Shown here in pieces: positions 9,397 through 18,581 of a DNA stretch of 57,378 nt. Within the stretch, counting starts at the first letter, position 1. Each line of letters opens with the position of its first letter. The stretch covers positions 1-57,378 of the forward strand of contig NZ_KV757705.1 of the NCBI RefSeq assembly GCF_001712795.1. The letters are read 5' to 3'. This DNA is from Nostoc sp. KVJ20 (lineage in GTDB: Bacteria; Cyanobacteriota; Cyanobacteriia; Cyanobacteriales; Nostocaceae). The notes under the pieces are model-generated. The model did no database searches. It saw only the letters and a program-made list of their open reading frames with translations, and was not told where the DNA came from. The position numbers and the translations under genes are program-made.

Positions 9397-10791
9397 TTAT
9401 TTAGATGAATTGGCAAACTGAGTTGGATGAAAGACTGACATTACTTCTTCCATCATCTCTTCATAGCTATTGAAGCGCTCCTGCTCGTAACAACCCAAGG
9501 GATTTTCGATTACATTAAGTAGACATTTGTTGCAATAGGTACAGGGTTTATCTGCTAGGTCTTTACCTTCTTGAAAAGATTTAACTAAGTAATTGTTAGC
9601 AATTAGGGTACGAGCCATTGTGACACCATCACAATACTGATCGTTAATTGCCTGACGAATATATGAAGCTTGCTGTAAACCACCAGTGCATAATACGGGA
9701 ATATTAACGTGCTTTTTAATTTCTCTGGAATCTAGTAAGTTTCTGCCTTGGTTCTCTATTAACAACTGCTTGATTTTGGGGTCTTTTACATCATCACCAC
9801 TAAATGCTTGAGGAGGCAATTGCTTTTTTACACGGTTCCATAAAAGATTGAAAATTGGATGCAGAAATGATTTGCGAAATAAAATGTAGTTACGTGTGGT
9901 TTCGACGCCACTTGACAACATCGCATCATAAGTTTTAGTAATAACATCAAAATTAAAATCACCAATGGGATTGAGTGGGTGAGGAAATAAGCTACCAGTT
10001 GATACATGGATGCCATCAGCCCCAGCTTCTTCTGCCCATTTACAAACTTGGATAGAATCTTCTATGGTATTACCTGGTTTTTCCCAAAAGGTGACGGCGT
10101 TGTTATAGTCAACGGCACTAATTTTAAATTGTAGATGAAAGTCATTACCTACTTCTTTACGAATTGCTCTAATTACATCTAGCAGAAACCGCGCTCGATT
10201 CTCTAATGAGCCACCATATTCATCTTGGCGATCGTTAATTCCAGAACTGAGAAATTGGTTAAAAAGATATCCATTAGCACTGTGCAATTCTATTCCATCT
10301 AAACCTGCTTCACGGGCCCGTCTAGCACCATCGGCAAAGTGTTGGATTGTTTCTTTAATCTCTGTTAGTGTCATCGCTTGACACAAAAATCCGTGGAATG
10401 GCTCAGTTTGGCTAGTGGAACTTAAGGCTTTTTTTCCTAAATTTTCTACACCGGCAATGTCCTGCTGTCGCCCCGAATGACTTAATTGCAAGATAAATTT
10501 ACAGTCATATTCGTGGACTTTTTCTCCTACTTTCCGCCAAAAAGGAATGCGTTCATCACAGTCAATAGTGGCGTAATTGGGCATAATTCTTCCCCGGATG
10601 GCGACTGGTACAAAGGAAGTAATAATAGCCCCTACACCACCACGAGCAAACTTTTCTTCCCAGTTGATTCGGGCTTGGGTTCCTGAACCATCATAGTTAT
10701 CCCATCTTCCAGAAATACTAGAGCGAAAAATCCGATTTTTTACTGTGAGATTACGGAATCTCAATGGTTCAAAGATAATATCGTTTTCCAT
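9397..10791 (-). CDS. NADH:flavin oxidoreductase, old yellow enzyme family
   Basis: A 464-residue TIM-barrel flavoprotein: FEPLRFRNLTVKNRIFRS at the N terminus, LQLSHSGRQ, DGIELHSANGYLFNQFLS and SINDRQDEYGGSLENRARF-type FMN/active-site motifs, and a late CTYCNKC...C cysteine cluster that could hold an Fe-S centre as in dienoyl-CoA reductase-type members. Family members reduce activated C=C bonds (enones, dienoyl substrates) with NAD(P)H. The frame is open to 10854, but ATG at 10791 (MENDIIFEPL) has AGAGG at good spacing and fits the family start. First gene of a probable operon with two di-haem proteins and a membrane protein. Confidence 0.85.
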   Translation of the reverse strand: MENDIIFEPLRFRNLTVKNRIFRSSISGRWDNYDGSGTQARINWEEKFARGGVGAIITSFVPVAIRGRIMPNYATIDCDERIPFWRKVGEKVHEYDCKFILQLSHSGRQQDIAGVENLGKKALSSTSQTEPFHGFLCQAMTLTEIKETIQHFADGARRAREAGLDGIELHSANGYLFNQFLSSGINDRQDEYGGSLENRARFLLDVIRAIRKEVGNDFHLQFKISAVDYNNAVTFWEKPGNTIEDSIQVCKWAEEAGADGIHVSTGSLFPHPLNPIGDFNFDVITKTYDAMLSSGVETTRNYILFRKSFLHPIFNLLWNRVKKQLPPQAFSGDDVKDPKIKQLLIENQGRNLLDSREIKKHVNIPVLCTGGLQQASYIRQAINDQYCDGVTMARTLIANNYLVKSFQEGKDLADKPCTYCNKCLLNVIENPLGCYEQERFNSYEEMMEEVMSVFHPTQFANSSK

Positions 10792-11458
10792 CTGTTCCTC
10801 TGTCTTTTGTGTTTTTTCGGCAATAAAATTAGGTGTCAGAATTTTTCGTAGCACGAATAGCCTCGCCAGAGAATTATGATTTCTAATGTCTCTGCGAGGG
10901 TAATGTTTTATGTCTACAAATCTACAGTGGAGGTTTTCGGATGCAAAAGCTAAGTATTAAGTTTTTGTTACTTATATTTTCCTACCCAGTTTCAGCATGG
11001 ATGTTTATCCTTATTGGTTTTTACAGTTATATAAAGTCTTTTGCAGTTTGTAAACCGACAACATCAACAAACAAAATCTTAAGAAAAATGAAAATTTTTG
11101 TCTTTATTTTTCTTAAAAGGTTAAGTCAACCTTAAGATCAGCTTCTAACAATTTGTTACAAACTTAACCAAGTATCTAGGGAATGGATATAACCATAGCA
11201 AATTGGTTATTGAACACTATTGTAAGTTTACAAATTTTTAAATTTTTAGGTTAAAAATGTATAAAAGTTTATTGATGACGTTTTGCAAACTTGTGTAGTA
11301 AGTTCATATATAACGAACCTCAGTAAGGTACATTTAAAATCATCAAAATATCCCAAGACTAAATCTGGAAAATGGGAAATTAGTGATGAAGTATTAGTGT
11401 ATCTCTGCAAACGTGAGGTGCTGTGGAGAAGGTTTAGGTCTTACAAACAAAGAGTTTT
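10792..11458. promoter_or_regulatory. Divergent intergenic region between two di-haem loci
   Basis: About 670 AT-rich bases separate the minus-strand flavoprotein/di-haem operon from the plus-strand di-haem gene, so both promoters should lie here. No NtcA site of the GTA-N8-TAC form or other operator could be assigned with confidence. The frame upstream of 10791 is probably 5' untranslated. Bases 11136-11458 hold no convincing gene or repeat. It may encode one small protein (10941-11135). Confidence 0.5.
10941..11135 (+). CDS. Possible small membrane protein (64 residues)
   Basis: An ATG preceded by GGAGG with a 7-base spacer opens a 64-residue frame with a hydrophobic N-terminal half (about residues 7-30) and a basic C-terminal half. 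No family recognised. The strong ribosome-binding site is the only positive evidence; the AT-rich context means a chance frame is quite possible. Confidence 0.3.
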   Translation: MQKLSIKFLLLIFSYPVSAWMFILIGFYSYIKSFAVCKPTTSTNKILRKMKIFVFIFLKRLSQP

Positions 11459-13468
11459 ATGAAAAAGACAAGTCTAATTTTTAAGGGCTGTCTGCTCCTG
11501 CTATTCGTGACTATGTTTATAGTCTGCGGCTTTTATGGAACGCCTACAGCTTTAGCTGATGAGTATAGTGAAACACCTACATCCATAAGTACTAGCTATT
11601 CGGATACAGGTGTATCTGAATACCCTGATAACTGTGAGGGTATCGGTTATCTCCCAGACTACAAAATAGAGAATTTGACAGATGCCGAGAAACGGGGCCG
11701 TTGTACTTGGTACTTATGGACTGGCGGTAATGCTAAGTACTATCGTGATTTAGCGAAGCGGACACATGGTGGTGTTGATCTGCTAAAGCTGATTGATTCG
11801 CGTGTGCATGATGAACGATTCCAACGCTATGGCGCTATCAACGATCCTGGATGTGAGAAAGCAACAACACCAGATGAATACGGTTTGTGGCTAGATAAGT
11901 GCAAAGATCCACTTTCAACCGGCGTTATTGGGTTGCGTAAGTTCCAAAACCCCAACTTCGACTCGGCAAAATGGAACTCTGTTGAATATGCCAAAACTTC
12001 ACAAGTTGAGCCTCCATACGTGATTGGACAGTCTTGCGCTATCTGTCATGTAGCGTTAGATCCTCTTAACCCACCCAAAGATAAGGAACACCCGAAATGG
12101 GAAAATCTCGTAGCAGCATTAGGTAATCAGTACATCAAGGAAAGCAAATTATTTGCATCCAGCGTTGGGGCAAATAGTTTTGTTAAGCAAGTACTTGACT
12201 CTCAAAGACCGGGTACATCTGATACTTCGCGGATTGGTAACGATCACATCAATAATCCGAATGCGATCAATGCCATTTTTAATTTAAGCGATCGCCCCAC
12301 ATATCCAGAAGTAATGAACGATGGTTCAATCAAGGAGGTTAATCATATTCTCAAGGATGGTGCAGACTCTACAGGAGTGGCAAATGCCTCACTACGCGTC
12401 TACGTCAATATTGGGATGTGCGGCGATTATTGGACGACTCTTCATGAACCTTTATTAGGCAGAACTCCCCAAAAACCTTTTGATATCGAAAAGGCGCGGA
12501 AAGAGTGCGAAGGCTGGAGACAGACAGAAGCACGCATGGCTGATGCCGAAGCATTCTTGAAAACCATCAAGCCGATGCACTTGAAAGATGCACCGGGTGG
12601 TGAAGAGTTCTTAACCAAAGACGAAGAAGTTCTCAAACGTGGCAAACTGGTTTTTGCCAGTACTTGTGCTGGTTGCCATTCCAGCAAAAAGCCACCTGCT
12701 GAAATTGCTGCTGACCCAGAACAGGCTCAGAAATGGTATGAAGAGTCTGTACTCAGTAGTAATTTTCTCGACCACAACTTCTTGTCTGATGACCAGCGTT
12801 ATCCAGTTACACTAATTGGTACCAATGCGGCGCGATCGCTAGGGACAAATGCCACTAAGGGGCATATTTGGGATCAGTTCTCATCTAAAACCTACAAAGA
12901 ACTACCATCACCAGGTAATTTGACGCTGTACAACCCCTTCGATGAGAAAAAACCCATCGAATTTAAGATACCAGATGGCGGTTTGGGATATTACCGCACA
13001 CCTTCGCTAGTTAGTATTTGGGCAACAGCACCACTTCTGCATAACAACACACTAGGACTTTACAACGAAGATCCTTCAGTGAAAGGACGTGTAGAAGCCT
13101 ATACCGATGCTATGGAAAAGTTGCTGTGGCCTGAAAAGCGTGAGGGAATTATCAGCAGGACATCTCAAGATACTAAATTAGAGCTTCCTCCAGGAGATCC
13201 AAATCCGAGATTTAGGATTCCTATTCCTAAAGGTACGCCTGTGAATTTGCTGGCAAGCATCAATATTAGAGAGGCGATTACATCTCTCAATCTCAGCAGC
13301 CTTTTCCAAGACTTGAAACCGGGCGGTGGAATCAAAGGTAAATTAGCACGTGTGCTTTTAAGAGCCAACAAATCTCCCGACTTCGTTGAAGATGAGGGTC
13401 ATTATTTTGGCTCAAATCTGCCAGATGAAGATAAGAAAGCCCTAATTGAGTTTGTGAAAACTTTCTAA
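11459..13468 (+). CDS. Exported di-haem cytochrome c peroxidase-like protein (large)
   Basis: A 669-residue protein with a clear signal peptide (hydrophobic 9-27, likely cleavage after ALA near residue 33). Two haem-attachment sites: C193-H197 (CAICH) and C403-H407 (CAGCH). A C-terminal region with YYRTPSLVSIWATAPLLHNN corresponds to the LHNGS motif of the two operon proteins across the intergenic region, but overall it is much longer and diverged. The size and di-haem layout are like RoxA and the Pseudomonas fatty-acid dioxygenase/diol synthase pair. Followed by a hairpin terminator, then a lipase gene. A lipid-oxidising role is inferred; a peroxidase is the main alternative. Confidence 0.8.
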   Translation: MKKTSLIFKGCLLLLFVTMFIVCGFYGTPTALADEYSETPTSISTSYSDTGVSEYPDNCEGIGYLPDYKIENLTDAEKRGRCTWYLWTGGNAKYYRDLAKRTHGGVDLLKLIDSRVHDERFQRYGAINDPGCEKATTPDEYGLWLDKCKDPLSTGVIGLRKFQNPNFDSAKWNSVEYAKTSQVEPPYVIGQSCAICHVALDPLNPPKDKEHPKWENLVAALGNQYIKESKLFASSVGANSFVKQVLDSQRPGTSDTSRIGNDHINNPNAINAIFNLSDRPTYPEVMNDGSIKEVNHILKDGADSTGVANASLRVYVNIGMCGDYWTTLHEPLLGRTPQKPFDIEKARKECEGWRQTEARMADAEAFLKTIKPMHLKDAPGGEEFLTKDEEVLKRGKLVFASTCAGCHSSKKPPAEIAADPEQAQKWYEESVLSSNFLDHNFLSDDQRYPVTLIGTNAARSLGTNATKGHIWDQFSSKTYKELPSPGNLTLYNPFDEKKPIEFKIPDGGLGYYRTPSLVSIWATAPLLHNNTLGLYNEDPSVKGRVEAYTDAMEKLLWPEKREGIISRTSQDTKLELPPGDPNPRFRIPIPKGTPVNLLASINIREAITSLNLSSLFQDLKPGGGIKGKLARVLLRANKSPDFVEDEGHYFGSNLPDEDKKALIEFVKTF

Positions 13469-13490
13469 GACAAATTGTCTGGATGCTGCA

Positions 13491-13519
13491 CTCGTTCCCA
13501 TGTTAAATATGGGAACGAG
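13491..13519 (+). terminator. Hairpin downstream of the large di-haem gene
   Basis: An 11-base perfect stem (CTCGTTCCCAT with ATGGGAACGAG) and 7-base loop, followed by an A/T-rich run, 22 bases after the stop codon. The same CGTTCCCA/TGGGAACG core is a widespread Nostoc repeat (see 29219-29333), so it may be a repeat serving as a terminator. Confidence 0.6.
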
Positions 13520-13550
13520 CAAAAATATTTATTAAATAGTGAGGATATAG

Positions 13551-15023
13551 ATGCAGTATTTACCAATAATCTTTGTTCGTGGATATGCAGGTACACAAAA
13601 AGATGTTGAACAAACAGTTAATGATCCATTTTATGGGTTCAATAGTGGTTCAACACATATTCGAGTAGACCAGAAAGAAAATCCCCAAAAGTTTGTTTTT
13701 GAGAGTCCATTGCTGCGGCTAATGACCGATCATGGTTATCAACCGATTGTTGACAATCAGAATGTGAGCAATCAGATTAAAAGATTGTCTGGTCAAGTTC
13801 ATAAAACTATTTGGATCTACCGATTTTATGATGTAACTACACCTAGTTTTGGCTCCTCAAGTGTAGTTCGTCAGGAGATGGAGGAGATAGCTAAGGGTTT
13901 AAGAAACTTGATCCAAAACGTCAAGAAAACGACGGGTGCAGACAAAGTTTATCTTGTCGCCCACTCAATGGGAGGCCTTGTTTGTCGTAGTTTGATTCAA
14001 AAGATTTATCCAGAAACAGGTGAGCAAGCTGCCCATCACATTGATAAATTCTTTACCTACGGTACACCTCATGGTGGCATTTATTTTGAGGTTGGGAGTG
14101 GTTTGCTGGAAGAACTAAGGGACAGGTTCCAATTGAATAATTCTGATGACTTTGGCCCCCAAAGGATGTACCAGTATTTAACACCTTATGTTAAGCCAAC
14201 CGATAAATTACCTAATAATTTTCAGCTAGAAAAGTTACAAAGTATAGAGAATGCATTTTCACCAAGCCGCGTTTTTTCTCTAATCGGCACTAATGCACAT
14301 GATTATGAAGAGGCTTTGGGTCTTTCACGAAAGGCTGTCGGGGTGAAAAGTGATGGTTTAGTTCAGATTGACAAAGCCTACATCACGGGATCTCATCGTG
14401 CATATATTCATCGCGCTCATGGTGGGCGTTATGGTATATTAAACTCGGAAGAAGGTTATCAAAATCTGCAACGCTTTTTGTTCGGTGATATTCAGGTGAA
14501 ACTGTCTCTGAGTAATGTCGATTTAAAAGAACAGAACAAGAATTTTTATCAACTAGAAACTAGGGTTGCTTTGCGTGGTCTTCCTACTCCTATATATGAA
14601 CAAGCGATCGCTCATTATTGCCCAATCACACAAGAGTTAACCAGAACCGATAAACCCGTTCCTCTGTTTACAGCCTTTTTAATCCCAAAAAACTCAGCTA
14701 GTGATAATAATGTGTGTAGATATGCCCTGCGTTTAGCACTACATTCTTTCACAAAACAAGAGACGAATTGGCTACGTGACAGTCATCTCGACCAAGTGCC
14801 TTTGTGGACTGACTATCTAATTACTGATGTTGTCGCAACAGATGGTACATACAAGGCTAAATACAGTTGGAATTCCGTTGAAAAAGAGCCAGTAACGAAC
14901 TTAAATCCCACTTCAGAATCCAGTTCAAATGTATATGTTGCATACGTTCCCTTACCTGAACGTGGCCAAAGAGTATTAGGCCAAAATGTGGCAGTCCGCT
15001 TGGAAATTTCACGGTGGCAATAG
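13551..15023 (+). CDS. Alpha/beta-hydrolase, lipase/esterase (PGAP1/class 2 lipase-like)
   Basis: A 490-residue protein. The N-terminal 300 residues form an alpha/beta-hydrolase: IIFVRGYAGT at the start (oxyanion region) and the nucleophile elbow VAHSMGGL with Ser139. A catalytic His is likely in the SHRAYIHRAHGG region (about 284). Residues from about 310 form an extra domain, probably beta-rich, of unknown role. There is no obvious signal peptide, so it is probably cytoplasmic or peripheral. GAGG precedes the ATG. It follows the di-haem gene in the same direction after a hairpin; a lipase next to a possible fatty-acid dioxygenase is suggestive. Substrate is not known. Confidence 0.8.
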   Translation: MQYLPIIFVRGYAGTQKDVEQTVNDPFYGFNSGSTHIRVDQKENPQKFVFESPLLRLMTDHGYQPIVDNQNVSNQIKRLSGQVHKTIWIYRFYDVTTPSFGSSSVVRQEMEEIAKGLRNLIQNVKKTTGADKVYLVAHSMGGLVCRSLIQKIYPETGEQAAHHIDKFFTYGTPHGGIYFEVGSGLLEELRDRFQLNNSDDFGPQRMYQYLTPYVKPTDKLPNNFQLEKLQSIENAFSPSRVFSLIGTNAHDYEEALGLSRKAVGVKSDGLVQIDKAYITGSHRAYIHRAHGGRYGILNSEEGYQNLQRFLFGDIQVKLSLSNVDLKEQNKNFYQLETRVALRGLPTPIYEQAIAHYCPITQELTRTDKPVPLFTAFLIPKNSASDNNVCRYALRLALHSFTKQETNWLRDSHLDQVPLWTDYLITDVVATDGTYKAKYSWNSVEKEPVTNLNPTSESSSNVYVAYVPLPERGQRVLGQNVAVRLEISRWQ

Positions 15024-15030
15024 ATTACAG

Positions 15031-15095
15031 CAGAATTCAGGAGTCAGGAGTCAGAATTCAGGAGTCAGAATTCAGAATTCAGGAGTTAGAATGGG
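15031..15095. repeat. Composite dispersed repeat, arm fragment (copy E)
   Basis: Five or more alternating units of CAGAATTCAGGAGT, the same arm as at 91 and 31923. The following 240 bases to the next gene hold no gene; they include a short block GGGCTACGCCCCGCTGCGC with GC-rich palindromic character. Confidence 0.65.
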
Positions 15096-15341
15096 CTACG
15101 CCCCGCTGCGCTAACAGAAGTAAAATATCTGGCTTTAAGACTTAGCTGGTGTACTTCAGTAATTTTACATCCGCTGTAAGTAGTAGTGTGGGGAATGCTT
15201 GTTGTGTAGTCAGTGATTAGTTTTTGTTAATTAGCGTTTTTAATTATTGTGAAGATAGAATAATTAAGGTTAAAGAGCGTTAGGTTAATAACAACTAATA
15301 ACTAATAATTCATTTTTTAAGCTGTTAAAAAAGAAAAAAAT

Positions 15342-16133
15342 ATGCAGAGTAATCGCAAACAAACGGCTCTTATTACTGGTGCATCTGGTGGCATCGGTTA
15401 TGAATTTGCAAAGTTATTTGCTCAAGATGGTTACAATCTGGTGTTGGTAGCTAGAAGCGTGGACAAGCTGAATAAAATCGCCGATGAATTTAAAAATAAA
15501 TTTGGCATTGTTGCCAAAGTTATTTCCAAGGATTTATCAAATCCATCAGCCCCAGAAGAAATTTTCACTGAGCTAGAACAAGCATCTATCAGAGTTGACG
15601 TGCTGGTTAACAATGCTGGTTTTGCTACCTACGGATTATTTAACGAAATTGACCTGAATTCTGAAATGCAAATGCTACAGGTTAATGTTTTATGTCTCAC
15701 ACATTTAACCAAATTATTCCTAAAGGGTATGGTGAAGCGGGGGTCTGGAAAAATATTAAACGTGGCTTCGACTGCTGCTTTTCAACCAGGGCCGCTGATG
15801 GCAGTATACTACGCTAGTAAAGCTTATGTATTATCGTTCACAGAAGCGATCGCAAATGAGTTAGAAGATACAGGTGTTTCTGTAACAGCGCTTTGTCCAG
15901 GGCCTACCGAATCTGGTTTTCAACAAAGAGCCGCAATGGAAGACTCAAAGCTAGTAAGTGGTCAAAAAATTATGACTGCGGAAACAGTAGCCCAAATCGG
16001 CTATCGTGGTCTATTAGAAAACAAAACTGTTGTCGTTCCTGGAATTAAAAATAAGCTCCTTGCTGAATCTGTAAGATTTACTCCCAGAAAGCTAGTGACT
16101 AAACTAGTCAGAAGTATGCAGGAAAGTAAGTAA
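15342..16133 (+). CDS. Short-chain dehydrogenase/reductase (classical SDR)
   Basis: A 263-residue classical SDR: TGASGGIG (about residues 13-20) for NAD(P) binding, NNAGFA near 90, the catalytic Ser in NVASTAAF and the Tyr-Lys pair in YYASKAYVLSF. An Arg follows the glycine motif in VLVARSVDK, which suggests NADP(H). Cytoplasmic. Substrate is unknown; the sequence resembles the DltE/YqjQ-like group of short-chain reductases. Only a weak purine-rich stretch precedes ATG. It may belong functionally with the lipase and di-haem genes upstream, but 320 bases containing repeats separate them. Confidence 0.9.
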   Translation: MQSNRKQTALITGASGGIGYEFAKLFAQDGYNLVLVARSVDKLNKIADEFKNKFGIVAKVISKDLSNPSAPEEIFTELEQASIRVDVLVNNAGFATYGLFNEIDLNSEMQMLQVNVLCLTHLTKLFLKGMVKRGSGKILNVASTAAFQPGPLMAVYYASKAYVLSFTEAIANELEDTGVSVTALCPGPTESGFQQRAAMEDSKLVSGQKIMTAETVAQIGYRGLLENKTVVVPGIKNKLLAESVRFTPRKLVTKLVRSMQESK

Positions 16134-16275
16134 TAAGTAGGTCGGCGTAAATAATTAAGGCAGGAAGAAGAGGACTTGGGGACAAGGAGAATTGGGGACA
16201 AGGGGAAAGACTTGTTGCAAGTTATTACCTCTTGTCCCCTCTGCTCCCCTGCCCCTCTGCTCCCCTGCTTTTTCA

Positions 16276-17007
16276 CTAATCCCCCTGTGGATGCTCATCC
16301 CACAAGGTTGTCAGTTCCCGTAAACTTTGATGATTGCCATTGCCCAAAATCAGATGATCTAGTACTGGAATGCCCAAAAGCTGCGCCCCTGCTAACAACT
16401 GACGCGTCAATTCTATATCTTCCTGGCTGGGTTCAAGGTTCCCAGAAGGATGGTTGTGAGCAACTATTACCCGCGTTGCACCTTGACGAATAACTTCTCG
16501 AAAAATATCACGGGGAGAGGCTAAGGTTTCCGTTGCTGTGCCAATGGTAATTACTTGCGTACCCAATAAGCGATTCTTGACATCTAATAACACCACTGCA
16601 AAACGTTCTTGTGTCTGCCACATCAAATCTTGACTCAGGGTAGCAGCAGCAGCAAGTGGGCTATCAATTAATGTTCCATCGTTAGGTCGAGATTGAAAAG
16701 CGCGTTTACCCAATTCAATTGCTGCTAAAATACTTGTCGCCTTCGCCGGGCCAACACCAGAAATTTGCATTAACTCAGCAGGGCTAACTTCTCGCAGAAC
16801 TACCAAAGGATCGCGTTGGTGTTTGGCTAATTCGCTCAAAATATATTGTCCCAAACCCACAGCAGAGAGTTTTCCCGGCCCTTGACCGGTGCCTAGAAGA
16901 ATTGCGATTAACTCCGCTGTGGCTAAAATTTTGGCACCATGCGTCATTAATCGTTCACGCGGACGCTCATTTGTAGGTAAGTCGGCAATTCTGAGGCAAT
17001 AGGTCAT
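16276..17007 (-). CDS. radC: RadC family protein (JAMM/MPN domain)
   Basis: A 243-residue RadC/YicR family protein. Residues about 1-100 contain helix-hairpin-helix-like sequence (ISGVGPAKATSILAAIELG), and the C-terminal MPN domain carries the JAMM metal motif AHNHPSGNLEPSQED. The traditional link to DNA repair is poorly supported; a nuclease or peptidase role has been proposed. Length is normal and the motif is intact. It is convergent with the SDR gene; the 142 bases between hold G-rich/C-rich complementary stretches (GGGGACAAGG with CTTGTCCCC) that may terminate both. Confidence 0.9.
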   Translation of the reverse strand: MTYCLRIADLPTNERPRERLMTHGAKILATAELIAILLGTGQGPGKLSAVGLGQYILSELAKHQRDPLVVLREVSPAELMQISGVGPAKATSILAAIELGKRAFQSRPNDGTLIDSPLAAAATLSQDLMWQTQERFAVVLLDVKNRLLGTQVITIGTATETLASPRDIFREVIRQGATRVIVAHNHPSGNLEPSQEDIELTRQLLAGAQLLGIPVLDHLILGNGNHQSLRELTTLWDEHPQGD

Positions 17008-17178
17008 AGGAAACTAAGAAAATAGTCACTAAAGATGTAACTATCTTTATTTATCCCTTGTTTGCTCTCAAAAACATCTTTATTTGAGAAAATCTTTAAC
17101 CTTGGTCAGTTTCTATGGGTAATCTCATTTGCAACCTTCAAAGGGAATACTAAAAATAAGATGATTTAGGCGATCGCT

Positions 17179-17742
17179 ATGTTCGATGATTTATTCAACA
17201 ATCTCAAAGGTTTTATTGACTCTAAACTTCAAGAAGTCGGTAATGATCTGCAAAAACGCTTCGGCATTCCCGAACCCACAGAGCCATTTGTGCTGATTCG
17301 TCGATTCACACCTGCCGATTCCACTGTGACAAAGGGATGCATTGCAATTGTTGGAGAAAGCTGGCAAATTGAAGCTTATGACGATAATACTCAGCGCTTT
17401 CTAACTAATAGTACAGATCCTTTGCGAAATGTCATCTTATTTGAAGTTGCAGAACCCGATGTCCAAGAGTGTGTTTTTGCTTGTCAATTTAACGCCAAAG
17501 CACTAAACACAGAAAAACCAATTAAAGTTAGTTTAGGTTGGCGGAGAACGGGACAATGGGGCACAATGACGAGATTATGGCCAACAGAAGTTTTACTAAC
17601 GGAAGATTTGCAGCCTTATGAAGCGCGTGCCCATTTTAAAAAAGAAGCAGATGCCGCCACAGTTCAAATCAGTGTGCAATTTGAGAGTAGTGGCATTCTT
17701 CAGATTAGAGATATTGAATTGTTGCAAGCGCCTGTAAAGTAG
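17179..17742 (+). CDS. Hypothetical protein, first of a tandem paralogue pair
   Basis: A 187-residue soluble protein with an amphipathic N-terminal helix (MFDDLFNNLKGFIDSKLQEV) followed by a probable beta-rich domain (RRFTPADSTVT, GESWQIEAYDD, VQISVQFESSGILQIRDIEL). No signal peptide or membrane segment. Not assigned to a known family. It is followed 47 bases later by a paralogue whose central and C-terminal parts are nearly identical at DNA level, while the N-terminal helix and one loop (about 118-140) differ. A HIP1 site overlaps the region just before ATG. Confidence 0.75.
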   Translation: MFDDLFNNLKGFIDSKLQEVGNDLQKRFGIPEPTEPFVLIRRFTPADSTVTKGCIAIVGESWQIEAYDDNTQRFLTNSTDPLRNVILFEVAEPDVQECVFACQFNAKALNTEKPIKVSLGWRRTGQWGTMTRLWPTEVLLTEDLQPYEARAHFKKEADAATVQISVQFESSGILQIRDIELLQAPVK

Positions 17743-17789
17743 CAATCATGAGCAATACCTGAAATTTGAGTAATTAGTTAAAGTACGCT

Positions 17790-18365
17790 ATGTTTGACGA
17801 GCTATTCAAAAATCTGACAAATTTTATTCTCTCTAAAGCTCAGGAAGCCCTTAAGGAACTGGAAAAACCCCTAGCTATTCCCGAAGCCGCAGAGCCATTT
17901 GTATTGATTCGTCGATTCACACCTGCCGATTCCACTGTGACAAAAGGAGGCATTACAATTGTCGGAGAAAGTTGGCAAATAGAAGCTTATGACGATAATA
18001 CTCAGCGCTTTCTAACGAATAGTACAGATCCTTTGCGAAAAGTCATCTTGTTTGAAGTTGCAGAACCCGATGTCCAAGAATGTGTTCTTGCTTGTCAATT
18101 TAATGCGAAAGCGCTGAATACAGAAGAATCAATTGCAGTAAGTTTGGGTGTAGGTAGACCAAGAGAATCGGGCGAAATGAGAACAACTTCATGGGGTAGA
18201 GGAGTTTCACAAACGGAAAATTTTCAGCCTTACAAAGTGCGTGCCTATTTCAAAAAAGAAGCGAATGCTGCCAAGATTCAAATCAGTGTGCAATTTGAGA
18301 GTAGTGGTATTCTTCAGATTAAAGATATTGAATTGCTGCAAGCTCCCGTCAAGTCACAATCATGA
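17790..18365 (+). CDS. Hypothetical protein, second of a tandem paralogue pair
   Basis: A 191-residue paralogue of the preceding gene. The core (FVLIRRFTPADSTVTKG, GESWQIEAYDDNTQRF, EVAEPDVQEC, FESSGILQIKDIELLQAPVK) is shared almost exactly. Differences cluster in the N-terminal helix and in the loop at about 120-143 (GVGRPRESGEMRTTSWGRG here against GWRRTGQWGTMTRLWPTEV there). This looks like recent duplication with divergence of an exposed loop. Function unknown. Confidence 0.75.
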   Translation: MFDELFKNLTNFILSKAQEALKELEKPLAIPEAAEPFVLIRRFTPADSTVTKGGITIVGESWQIEAYDDNTQRFLTNSTDPLRKVILFEVAEPDVQECVLACQFNAKALNTEESIAVSLGVGRPRESGEMRTTSWGRGVSQTENFQPYKVRAYFKKEANAAKIQISVQFESSGILQIKDIELLQAPVKSQS

Positions 18366-18417
18366 GCATTTGAGTTTAAAACCATAATTATATTACTTTG
18401 TCAAGATAGTTTTGAGG

Positions 18418-18474
18418 GTTTGTAGTAAGCACTTTAGTGCTTAGAAAATAAGGACTAAAGTCCTCACTACGAAC
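18418..18474. repeat. Palindromic interspersed repeat with terminal inverted repeats
   Basis: GTTTGTAGTAAG and CTCACTACGAAC form imperfect terminal repeats around two internal hairpins (AGCACTTTAGTGCT and AGGACTAAAGTCCT). A second copy lies at 34993-35047 in the opposite orientation, judged by the shared flank ACTTGACAGACT. Confidence 0.75.
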
Positions 18475-18581
18475 TTGCTTACCCATCAATTAAAACTTGA
18501 CAGACTAATAGTGCGTTCGCATAATTCAACAACCTAACATTGCACGCGATCGCAAACTCTTTAATCCTCCATCTTCGCTGA

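Noticed and set aside
16176..16493. Plus-strand frame of 105 residues
   Set aside because: It is mostly antisense to radC and otherwise G/C-rich repeat.
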